In this document: positions 17,155-24,731 of the stretch, piece by piece
Layout of the letters: the number at the start of each line of letters is the position of its first letter
How positions within the stretch are numbered: position 1 is the stretch's first letter
Source of the DNA: Caldilinea sp. CFX5
Lineage (GTDB): Bacteria; Chloroflexota; Anaerolineae; Caldilineales; Caldilineaceae
NCBI GenBank assembly: GCA_021405325.1
Contig: QWII01000107.1
Span: 1 to 33,820 of the forward strand
Direction: 5' to 3'
Length of the DNA: 33,820 nt
Position numbers and translations under genes: made by a program
Notes under the pieces: model-generated
Database searches by the model: none
Seen by the model: only the letters and a program-made list of their open reading frames with translations
What the model was told of the DNA's origin: nothing

Positions 17155-17320
17155 AGTTCGGCTTTTGTATGAAGGTTAGGAAAATAAACCAACAATAATC
17201 GTAGGGGCGCACCTTTGCGGTCGCCCTGGTCCACCCAGTGAACATGGGGCGACCGCAAGGGTGCGCCCCTACGAGATGATTACCGAAATAAACATGTAAT
17301 GTTCATACAAAAGTCCAACT
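17155..17320. repeat. Nested palindromic element, about 166 bp (MITE/REP-like)
   Basis: Outer arms 17155-17173 and 17302-17320 pair over 19 bases with two mismatches. Inner arms 17200-17226 and 17247-17273 pair over 27 bases with one mismatch around a 20-base loop. The element begins three bases after the propeller gene's stop. With no coding capacity it looks like a miniature palindromic element. The rest of the gap to 17478 shows only the wecE leader with AGAGG at 17468-17472. Confidence 0.8.
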
Positions 17321-17478
17321 GCTGTATCTACGTCAAACAACCAAAGGCGGCGTGATTTTTGCAAGCAAAATGACACATCTCAATCGGGCAGATGCCCTTA
17401 TGATAAGAGCGCGCGTAACGAGTGCGCAATATTCTGTAGTTGCCGGTCGCTTCACAATAGCAAGGATAAGAGGCAGAC

Positions 17479-18876
17479 ATGACAGAAGGGATCGCCCAAG
17501 GCGAGCATGGCTATAGCACCAACGAAAGCAAGCCACTGTACACCAATGGTCACAGTCATCACGATCACAGTTATCACGATCACAGTCATCACGATCACAG
17601 TCATCACGCCCTCAAGGGTAACGGTCATAGCGCCAATGGCAACCACAGTGGGTATGTAACATCCGCGCTGAAGGCGGTGGCGCCCGTTGAAGCGCTCTAC
17701 CAATTCGGGAGCCAAACCGCCGAAAAGCGCACCATTCCCTTCAATCGTCCCACGGAAGTCGGCAACGAGATGGCCTATATGGCCCAATCCCTACAGAGTG
17801 GGCGTATCTCGGGGGATGGGCCTTTCACCAAAAAATGTCATCAACTGCTGGAAGAGACGTTGGGCGTACATAAGGCGTTGCTCACCACCTCTTGCACGCA
17901 TGCGCTGGAGATAGCGGCGCTCCTGTTGAAGATCCAACCCGGCGACGAGGTAATTGTACCCTCCTTTACCTTTGTCAGCACCATCAATGCCTTTGTGCTA
18001 CGGGGCGCCCGCCCGGTCTTTAGCGACATTCGACCTGATACGCTCAATTTGGACGAAAGCAAATTGGAAGCGCTGATTACGCCAAGAACCAAGGCGATTG
18101 TACCGGTACACTACGGCGGCGTCGGCTGTGAGATGGATCAGATCCTGGCCATTGCCAACCACTACGGCATTCCCGTGGTGGAGGACAATGCCCACGGTCT
18201 CTATGCCCGCTACAAGGGCCGCTGTTTAGGCGCCTTTGGCGTCATGGCAACCCAGAGTTTTCATGAAACGAAGAATTTCACTTGTGGCGAAGGGGGCGCG
18301 CTGTTGATCAACGAAGCCTGCTACAGCGAAGTCGCCGAGATCATTCGCGAAAAAGGCACCAACCGCAGTCGCTTCTTCCGCGGACAGGTTGACAAATACA
18401 CCTGGGTCGATGTCGGCTCCAGCTATCTACCGTCCGACCTGCTGGCCGCCTATTTGTATGCCCAATTGGAAGCGCGCCAGCAGATCCAATGCAAACGGCA
18501 AAGGCTTTGGGCGAGTTATGCGCAATGGCTGCGCCCTTGGGCGGAGGCGCATGGGATGCAATTGCCCTTTGTGCCGGACCACTGTGACCAAGCCTACCAT
18601 CTCTTCTATTTGCTCATGCCGTCGCTTGCGGTGCGCACCGCCTTTATCACTTATCTCAAAGCGCAAGACATTCAAAGCGTTTTCCATTACCTCCCGCTCC
18701 ATGCTTCCCAGATGGGGCAGGCGTTAGGCGGGCGCCCCGGTGACTGCCCGGTGACTGAAGCGATCAGCGACCGGCTGGTGCGCCTGCCGTTCTATACAGA
18801 TATGACGATGGCCGATCTGGAACAAGTGGTTGACGCCATTGTGGCCTTCCAGCCCGGTGTCGAGAGGGGCGCTTAA
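17479..18876 (+). CDS. wecE: dTDP-4-amino-4,6-dideoxygalactose transaminase (WecE/RffA), with His-repeat N-terminus
   Basis: A 465-residue PLP enzyme of the DegT/DnrJ/EryC1 family. It converts dTDP-4-keto-6-deoxyglucose to the 4-amino-4,6-dideoxygalactose nucleotide, with glutamate as amino donor. WecE-specific matches are dense: ISGDGPFTKKCHQLLEE, LLTTSCTHALEIAALLL, VPSFTFVSTINAFVLRGA, SFHETKNFTCGEGGALLIN with PLP lysine K265, and KGTNRSRFFRGQVDKYTWVD. The first 70 or so residues are extra: a fourfold H-S-(H/Y)-H-D repeat and more His-rich sequence, unusual for WecE and possibly metal-binding. AGAGG lies 6 bases before ATG. The next gene overlaps its stop as TAATG. It implies a 4-amino sugar in the glycan made here. 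Confidence 0.92.
   Translation: MTEGIAQGEHGYSTNESKPLYTNGHSHHDHSYHDHSHHDHSHHALKGNGHSANGNHSGYVTSALKAVAPVEALYQFGSQTAEKRTIPFNRPTEVGNEMAYMAQSLQSGRISGDGPFTKKCHQLLEETLGVHKALLTTSCTHALEIAALLLKIQPGDEVIVPSFTFVSTINAFVLRGARPVFSDIRPDTLNLDESKLEALITPRTKAIVPVHYGGVGCEMDQILAIANHYGIPVVEDNAHGLYARYKGRCLGAFGVMATQSFHETKNFTCGEGGALLINEACYSEVAEIIREKGTNRSRFFRGQVDKYTWVDVGSSYLPSDLLAAYLYAQLEARQQIQCKRQRLWASYAQWLRPWAEAHGMQLPFVPDHCDQAYHLFYLLMPSLAVRTAFITYLKAQDIQSVFHYLPLHASQMGQALGGRPGDCPVTEAISDRLVRLPFYTDMTMADLEQVVDAIVAFQPGVERGA
17551..17610 (+). repeat. 15-bp tandem repeat encoding His-rich segment
   Basis: Four 15-base units (17551-17565, 17566-17580, 17581-17595, 17596-17610), CACAGTCATCACGAT with few changes, encode repeated H-S-H-H-D inside the N-terminus of the aminotransferase. 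Unit length keeps the frame, so copy number can vary without breaking the gene. Confidence 0.9.
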
Positions 18877-20441
18877 TGCGCAGAAGCAGTTTCGTGGCGA
18901 AAAAACATTGGTCCTTCTGGCTTGGTCGGCTCGGTTTGCTGTGCCTGGTCCTTAGCGGCGCCCTAACCCCACTGGTCGCCAAAGCCGAAGGGCCGCTGCA
19001 ATGGACGCCGCCGGCGCAGATCCCCTATTCTGACCCTGGTGTCAACACCCCCTTTTTGCTGGCCGATAGCGCCGGCATCGTCCACGCCTTTAGTTCGCAA
19101 AAGATCGCCGGCACCTTTTCCCGGGTGATCATGTACAACGCCTGGCAGCGGGACGCCGGGTGGAGCAAGCCGGTCGATATTTTGATCTCACCACTCCACG
19201 ACGAAGCCCATGCCCCCGCCGTCTTCCTCGATGGCAACGGAATCTTCCATCTCGTCTTCTTTGGCGGCCATGATGTGAGCGCCAACATCTACTATTCCAG
19301 TGCGCCGGCCTTGCGCGCGGCAGACTCGACGGCCTGGTCGCCGCCGGTTGCGATTGCCACGGGTGCGCGCCCCCCCATTGCGGTCTGGATCGCCGGCGAT
19401 ATTGATGATAATTTGTATGTCCTCTATGATGGGAATCTCGACGGCACCGGCATCTATAGTTTGACTTCAAATGATGGCGGCGTCACCTGGAGCTTACCGG
19501 AGATGATCTATGGCACCTACAGCGAGACCCTGTGGCCCTACTCGCTGCGGATGCTCTATGGCGAATCGGGGCGTTTGTACGCCGTTTGGAATGTGCTGAA
19601 TCGACGGGCCTGGGGGTCGGCCGGCTATTTCACCACCTTTGATTTTACTACCGGTCGTTGGCATGAACCGCAACGCTTTGCCGAAGGGGTGGAGGAGGGC
19701 ATTCTAGGCGTCCAGAGCATCTCCCTGTTGGAATTCAAAGGCGAGATCTTCCTGATGTATGACAACGGTATCCCGGAGATGGGGGTTGTGCGTCTGCTGA
19801 AACGTTCGGACAACGGTGGACGCACCTGGAGCGAAGCGGTGCGCCCGTATCCTGAACATGTCGGCGGCAACGGGCCGGCGGCCTTGATTGCCGATAGCGG
19901 CGGGCAATTGCGGGTTTTCTTCGGTCAACGCACTCAGGGCATCGTCGCCAATCAGCGGCACGGCATGTGGTACAGCGAATGGCACGAAGAGGTCCGTTCC
20001 TGGGGCGGCGTGCATTCTATTGTCTCTGGTCCATTAGTGCAGGATGTAGATGGTGACAAGGGCTTTGACCCCTCAGCGGCCACCGCGGTCGTTGTGCAGG
20101 GCAATTTGTTGATGGTGGTCTGGCGCACCGACCCCGGCAACGGCAACAATGGCGCCTGGTATTCCTACACTGAGTTAGATACGCCAATGGCAGCCGCCGT
20201 GCCGCTGCCGACGTTAACCCCAACCGCGCTGCCGGCCAAAGTGACCCGACAACTGTTGCCCACGCCAACACCAACGCTCTCACCGCTCGTATTGGCTGCC
20301 GAGGAACCCAGTCGGACAACCGCGATTCGCACATTGAACAGTCCAGCCGCCCCCGTCCTGGCCGGGTTGATTCCGGCCGGCATCTTTCTGTTAATTATTA
20401 TGTACGGCTTAAAGCGCCGCCAACATCGCCGGCGGCATTAG
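18876..20441 (+). CDS. Exported sialidase-like (BNR/Asp-box) propeller with C-terminal membrane anchor
   Basis: A 521-residue protein: signal peptide (hydrophobic FWLGRLGLLCLVLSGALTPL, probable cleavage near AKAEG), a six-bladed-propeller-like ectodomain to about 440, a Pro/Thr stalk and a final membrane segment (PVLAGLIPAGIFLLIIMYGL) with an Arg/His-rich tail. Two Asp boxes, SNDGGVTWS (198-206) and SDNGGRTWS (311-319), mark the sialidase/BNR fold. The sialidase Arg triad is not identifiable from sequence alone, so enzyme activity is uncertain; it may bind or trim the surface glycan. The start ATG overlaps the wecE TAA (TAATG), so the two are coupled, tying it to the glycan pathway. Confidence 0.8.
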   Translation: MRRSSFVAKKHWSFWLGRLGLLCLVLSGALTPLVAKAEGPLQWTPPAQIPYSDPGVNTPFLLADSAGIVHAFSSQKIAGTFSRVIMYNAWQRDAGWSKPVDILISPLHDEAHAPAVFLDGNGIFHLVFFGGHDVSANIYYSSAPALRAADSTAWSPPVAIATGARPPIAVWIAGDIDDNLYVLYDGNLDGTGIYSLTSNDGGVTWSLPEMIYGTYSETLWPYSLRMLYGESGRLYAVWNVLNRRAWGSAGYFTTFDFTTGRWHEPQRFAEGVEEGILGVQSISLLEFKGEIFLMYDNGIPEMGVVRLLKRSDNGGRTWSEAVRPYPEHVGGNGPAALIADSGGQLRVFFGQRTQGIVANQRHGMWYSEWHEEVRSWGGVHSIVSGPLVQDVDGDKGFDPSAATAVVVQGNLLMVVWRTDPGNGNNGAWYSYTELDTPMAAAVPLPTLTPTALPAKVTRQLLPTPTPTLSPLVLAAEEPSRTTAIRTLNSPAAPVLAGLIPAGIFLLIIMYGLKRRQHRRRH

Positions 20442-20503
20442 TGGTTGGCTCGTTTTTTCGTTGGTTTCGACAGGCTCAACCAACGAAAAAACGAACCAAC
20501 CAC
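20441..20503. repeat. 26-bp-arm hairpin with TCGACAGGCTC loop
   Basis: Arms 20441-20466 and 20478-20503 pair over 26 bases with one mismatch that a G-U pair would tolerate in RNA. The 11-base loop TCGACAGGCTC differs by one base from the loop at 10267-10277, while the arms are unrelated. The left arm begins at the last base of the upstream TAG stop. Confidence 0.9.
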
Positions 20504-20531
20504 CTGAAATCATCTGGCAGGTAAGCATCTC

Positions 20532-21311
20532 ATGACATCACATGCAACGTTTCTATCGCACCGTCCGCTGCTCTATGCCTGGGTTATTCGCACGATCCGC
20601 GCCCGGTATAAACAGTCGCTGTTGGGCGGTTTGTGGGCAATTGTACAGCCGACGGTGGCAACGCTGATCTTTAGCATTGTCTTCACCTATTTTGTACCGG
20701 TAGACACAGGCGGCATTCCCTACCTTGTCTTTTCCTATGCGGCCCTGGCGCCGTGGACCTTTTTCACCACAGCCTTGAGTGATATGGTGGAGTCGTTGGT
20801 CATCAACATGAATCTGGTGAGCAAGATCTATTTCCCGCGCGAAATTCTGCCCATCGCGGCGCTGTTGGCCCGTTTGCTCGATTTTGGCATTGCCAGCGTG
20901 CTTCTGGTGGCGCTGATCCTCTACTTTGGCGTAGCGGTGGCGCCACTGCTCTTGCTCTACTTGCCGGCGGTGCTGGCGGTGCAACTGGCGCTGGCGCTAG
21001 GGCTGGGCTTTATGGGGGCGGCGCTCAATGTCTTTTACCGCGATGTCAAACATCTGATTGCACTGGTCATTCAGGTCTGGCTCTATGCCACGCCGATCAT
21101 CTATCCGGTGCAGGCGGTGCCGGCGTGGGTGCGCCCCTATTACTTTCTCAACCCTATGACCGGAATCATCGAATCGTATCGTGATATTCTGCTCCGTCAA
21201 CAAGCGCCCGGCACTTATCTGCTGGTCTCGTTGGGCCTGGCGGCGGTAATCCTTGTGCTGGGTTACCGCTTCTTTAAACGGGTTGAATTTCAATTCGCTG
21301 ATGTGGTGTGA
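20532..21311 (+). CDS. wzm: Polysaccharide ABC exporter, permease subunit (Wzm)
   Basis: A 259-residue ABC-2-type permease with six predicted membrane segments. The N-terminus (LLYAWVIRTIRARYKQSLLG followed by GLWAIVQPTVATLIFSIVFT) and the KIYFPREILPIAALLARLLDF segment are typical of Wzm/TagG/RfbA subunits that move lipid-linked polysaccharides across the cytoplasmic membrane. YATPIIYPVQAVP and LNPMTGIIESYRDILL are also family-typical. Its TGA overlaps the Wzt GTG by four bases, giving coupled production of the two half-transporter subunits. It follows a 26-bp-arm hairpin. Confidence 0.93.
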   Translation: MTSHATFLSHRPLLYAWVIRTIRARYKQSLLGGLWAIVQPTVATLIFSIVFTYFVPVDTGGIPYLVFSYAALAPWTFFTTALSDMVESLVINMNLVSKIYFPREILPIAALLARLLDFGIASVLLVALILYFGVAVAPLLLLYLPAVLAVQLALALGLGFMGAALNVFYRDVKHLIALVIQVWLYATPIIYPVQAVPAWVRPYYFLNPMTGIIESYRDILLRQQAPGTYLLVSLGLAAVILVLGYRFFKRVEFQFADVV

Positions 21312-22540
21312 CAGAGCTTATGGCGCCTTCGATTACTTTTCGTCAGATTACCAAGCGTTACCGGATCGGCCAGTGGCTGCCCAGCCTGCGCGAAGCGCTG
21401 CAGAGTGGCTATGGGCAGGCAGATGATCGTTATCATACGGCCGTTGATAATGTGAGCTTTGCCCTGGAACCGGGAGAAGCGCTGGGGGTGATCGGGCCGA
21501 ATGGCGCCGGCAAAACCACCATTCTCAAGCTCCTGGCCGGCGTGACCCATCCGACGGAAGGCAATATTGCGATCAATGGCCGTTTTTCTGCGTTGATTGA
21601 ACTGGGCGCCGGCTTTCATCCTGATCTGACCGGGCGGGAGAATATTTTTCTCAACGGTACGATCTTGGGGATGCAAAAGGCCGAGATCCAGCGGCGCTAT
21701 GATCAGATCGTGGACTTTGCCGGCATTAGCGCCTTTCTGGATACGCCGGTGAAGCGCTATTCCTCCGGCATGTATGCGCGGTTGGGCTTTTCGATTGCCG
21801 CCCATGTTGACCCGGATGTCCTGTTGGTCGATGAGGTGCTGGCTGTGGGCGACTATGCCTTCCAGCAAAAGTGTTACGCCCACATGGAAAATTTGCGGCG
21901 GGCGCGCGGCACGGCGTTGATCTTTGTCTCCCACAACATGGAAGCGGTGCGGCGCGTCTGTGACCGTGGGCTGGTGATGTATCGCGGCAAGAATATCTTC
22001 CAGGGCAGCGCCGGCGCCGCCGTTATTGCCTATTCCGATGCCGTGCGGCAAGCGGCGCGCACGAGCCAAGCAGCGGCGCCGCAAGAAGGCGGTCTGGCCG
22101 AACGGGTGATGACCTTTGACGCCGAAATCGGCCAGGTGACGCTCTATAACCAAGCCAATGAACCGATCACCGTCGTCCGCTCCGGGGAACGGGTGCGGGT
22201 GGCGGTCGATGTCTGTTTCCATAAAGATGTCCAGCAGCCGATCTTCTCCTTTACCATCCGCACCGTTGATGGCCGCATTGTCTACGACACCACCACACGT
22301 TGGCGCCAGATGGAAACGCCCAATTTCCGCGCCGGCGAACGCTGCCGGGTCGCCTATGACCTGGAATTACCCCTCCTAGAAGGCGAATTTGAACTAGGCG
22401 TCGATGTGATTGCCAACGACTTTAGCCACTACTATGACCGCCTGGAACGGGCCATGAGCTTCTGGGTGCAAGACAGCGCCGGCGCCCAGGGCCTGGTCGA
22501 TCTCAACGCCGCCATCGCCTTTCAAAAAATCCCCGCCTGA
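21308..22540 (+). CDS. wzt: Polysaccharide ABC exporter, ATPase subunit with C-terminal glycan-recognition domain (Wzt)
   Basis: A 410-residue ATPase powering the Wzm channel. The nucleotide-binding domain has Walker A GPNGAGKT (63-70), signature YSSGM (151-155), Walker B VLLVDE (171-176) and H-loop H209. The region between Walker A and signature (FSALIELGAGFHPDLTGREN) is typical of Wzt/TagH ATPases. Residues about 250-400 form an extra beta-rich domain (VTLYNQANEPITVVRSGERV onward) like the Wzt C-terminal domain, which in O9a-type systems recognises the modified end of the finished polysaccharide. That implies a chain-end signal made by a decorating enzyme. GTG start overlaps wzm as GTGA; an ATG four codons later is possible. 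Confidence 0.94.
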   Translation: MTELMAPSITFRQITKRYRIGQWLPSLREALQSGYGQADDRYHTAVDNVSFALEPGEALGVIGPNGAGKTTILKLLAGVTHPTEGNIAINGRFSALIELGAGFHPDLTGRENIFLNGTILGMQKAEIQRRYDQIVDFAGISAFLDTPVKRYSSGMYARLGFSIAAHVDPDVLLVDEVLAVGDYAFQQKCYAHMENLRRARGTALIFVSHNMEAVRRVCDRGLVMYRGKNIFQGSAGAAVIAYSDAVRQAARTSQAAAPQEGGLAERVMTFDAEIGQVTLYNQANEPITVVRSGERVRVAVDVCFHKDVQQPIFSFTIRTVDGRIVYDTTTRWRQMETPNFRAGERCRVAYDLELPLLEGEFELGVDVIANDFSHYYDRLERAMSFWVQDSAGAQGLVDLNAAIAFQKIPA

Positions 22541-22670
22541 ACAGCGGTAGGTGGCAGGCGCTACTTGCTCCCCAACGTTTGACAGGGAATTGTAACACCC
22601 AAATGCGACAAAAGTCGGTAGAGTAGGAAAGCAACAAAGTAAGGAGTTTGAGAGATTCAGGCAGAGCATT

Positions 22671-22760
22671 ATGCAGAGTATCGCAATGCAGGGTACGGCA
22701 ATGCAGAGTACGGCAATGCAGAGTACGGCAATGCAGAGTACGGCAATGCAGAGTATCGTA
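22671..22760 (+). repeat. Six-unit 15-bp tandem repeat, each unit beginning with ATG
   Basis: Six units of ATGCAGAGTACGGCA with minor changes (starts 22671, 22686, 22701, 22716, 22731, 22746), then a degraded seventh. They encode M-Q-(S/G)-(T/I)-A/V at the very N-terminus of the next protein, so there are six in-frame ATGs. AAGGAG at 22641-22646 is 24 bases before the first. Confidence 0.92.
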
Positions 22761-24731
22761 ACGCAACTATTGGCAATCCCGATGTTCCTCATTTTTACGC
22801 TTTTGCCGGGGGCATGGGTGGCCTATGGTTTTCCGTTGGATGCGTTGCGATGGCCGGCACGGCTGGCGCTCAGCGGTGCGCTCTCACCCGTGATCTTGGC
22901 GGCTCAGATGATGGCGCTTAAAGCCGTCGGCATCCCTTTTACCTTTATTCCCACGCTGCTGTTGGTCGGTAATTTGCCGGTGCTGGTTTTGATCGGGCGT
23001 GCGGTCGATAAGGAGCAAAGCGACAGCAAAGGCAGCCGCAAAGGCGCGCTGATTGGCGGCGGCTTATGCTTCAGCATCCTGGCGCTCTACCTCTTGATTC
23101 CCTGGCAACTGGTGCAAAATCTGCGCCCCTTTGCCTGGCACGCGCTCTGGCATACGGATATTACTTACGCCCTGACCCGCAATACACTTTTGCCCGAAGA
23201 GCCGGAACTGGCCGGCTTGACCCTGGCCTATGGCTGGGTGGGTCATGCTTACTGGAGTGTGTTGGGGTGGAGCAGCAATCTGCCGCCAACCATTATCTAT
23301 GCAGTCAGCAATGTGATCTGGTTGCTCTTTACGTTCCTGCTGGCCTATGCAGTTGCGGTCAGCGGCTTCCGTCTGGGGCGACCGGCGGCGCTGATGAGCG
23401 TGGGGTTGACTTGTTTAGGCACAAATGCGCTGGGCGCCGTGGCCTGGACGCTGGAACGGGATTGGCATTGGCGCAGCGAATACCTGGGGGATATTCGTTA
23501 TACACCGCTCTTGAGCAAATATCTAGGGTTTGAGACGATGCCCTTTGCTTTTGCCCTCTTGTTGGGCGTCGCCTTATTGAGCGTGGTGGCCGTGCAACAG
23601 TCGGTGCGGCAACTGGCCGCGCCCCTTGCCATTACGCTGACCGGACTGGGCTTGATTTATCCGATTCTGCTGCCGGTTGGTTGCCTGCTGGCCGGCGCCC
23701 TCTGGCTGCTCTTGGTGACACGCCTTGATCCGAAGACGGCGATCTACCCATGGCGTACCTTGTCATGGGTCGCCGCCGGGGTGGGCGCCAGCGTCTTTCT
23801 TTCCTTTGCCTTTCTGGCGTTGGTAACACAAGATCGCAGTACAAGCGCCCTCCACCTGTCGACCGTGGAGGCCATGCGGCCCAAGCTTTATCATCTGGGC
23901 AGCGCGCTCTTGCTCTTTGCGCCGGCGCTCTTACCACTTGGGGGGGCGCTGATCAAGCGGAATGCCCCTGTGTTGCTCCTGGCGGCGGCGGGGTTGGGCA
24001 CGATGGCGCTTTATGTGGTAGCCGACCTGGACAAACTGGAATACAAATATATGTTGGCTGCCACGATTGTGCTGGCGCCGCTCGCCGCCGGTGGGATCGA
24101 CTGGCTGCTCTACCGGCTACCCAACCTGCAATGGGGGCTGACCTTTGCCGGGGTGATTGGCTTGTTTCTCGTCCACCAGGCCTTAATATTACGGGTGGGC
24201 GCGCAAATTCCAGCGAATCTGGTTCATGCCCCACCTTTACGCGAGGATCGCTTTTGGGTCGGGCTTGGGCCGACGGACGCTAATGCCGATTGGACAAATG
24301 CCGTCCGTCTGCTGACGCCGGAGGATACCATTCTGGTGGTCAACAAGAGTACGATCCACCTTAGCGCGTTTGCCGGGCGTTCGCTCTATGCACCGAGCGA
24401 TACCGATGGTACAGCAACGACCGGCTATAGCGTCGATACACGTTTCAACCTGTTGACCTGGCGCGGTTACTCGCCACAGCTTTATGAAGAGCGTCTGGCC
24501 CTTGTACAAACGATCTATACAACCACCTCGGTAACAGAAATGCGGGCGGCGCTTGCGCAATTGTTAACGTTGCAGCGCCCGGTCGCCATCCATTTTACCC
24601 CTGACATCCCGCTGTATCAATGGTTGTACACGGAAGGCATCGGCGCGGAATTGTTTGCCGATGGCACACAGGTGGTCTGGTTGCTCGAACCCAATGCGCT
24701 TGACGGAGCCACCCAACATGCCACCCATTGA
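22671..24731 (+). CDS. Polytopic membrane protein, probable GT-C-type glycosyltransferase
   Basis: A 686-residue protein with about a dozen predicted membrane segments and a C-terminal soluble domain (about 520-680). After the N-terminal MQSTA repeats comes LLAIPMFLIFTLLPGAWVAYG. The first large outside loop has HTDITYALTRNTLLPEEPEL, resembling the acidic first-loop active site of GT-C enzymes that use polyprenyl-phosphate sugars. No named family was recognised with certainty. The neighbouring GT87-like gene overlaps its end by 14 bases, which supports a shared task in glycan assembly outside the membrane. A polymerase or ligase is the alternative. The exact start among the six repeated ATGs cannot be decided. 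Confidence 0.7.
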   Translation: MQSIAMQGTAMQSTAMQSTAMQSTAMQSIVTQLLAIPMFLIFTLLPGAWVAYGFPLDALRWPARLALSGALSPVILAAQMMALKAVGIPFTFIPTLLLVGNLPVLVLIGRAVDKEQSDSKGSRKGALIGGGLCFSILALYLLIPWQLVQNLRPFAWHALWHTDITYALTRNTLLPEEPELAGLTLAYGWVGHAYWSVLGWSSNLPPTIIYAVSNVIWLLFTFLLAYAVAVSGFRLGRPAALMSVGLTCLGTNALGAVAWTLERDWHWRSEYLGDIRYTPLLSKYLGFETMPFAFALLLGVALLSVVAVQQSVRQLAAPLAITLTGLGLIYPILLPVGCLLAGALWLLLVTRLDPKTAIYPWRTLSWVAAGVGASVFLSFAFLALVTQDRSTSALHLSTVEAMRPKLYHLGSALLLFAPALLPLGGALIKRNAPVLLLAAAGLGTMALYVVADLDKLEYKYMLAATIVLAPLAAGGIDWLLYRLPNLQWGLTFAGVIGLFLVHQALILRVGAQIPANLVHAPPLREDRFWVGLGPTDANADWTNAVRLLTPEDTILVVNKSTIHLSAFAGRSLYAPSDTDGTATTGYSVDTRFNLLTWRGYSPQLYEERLALVQTIYTTTSVTEMRAALAQLLTLQRPVAIHFTPDIPLYQWLYTEGIGAELFADGTQVVWLLEPNALDGATQHATH

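Noticed and set aside
22579..22584. Promoter -35 (TTGACA) before the GT-C-like membrane gene
   Set aside because: No acceptable -10 lies 15-19 bases downstream.
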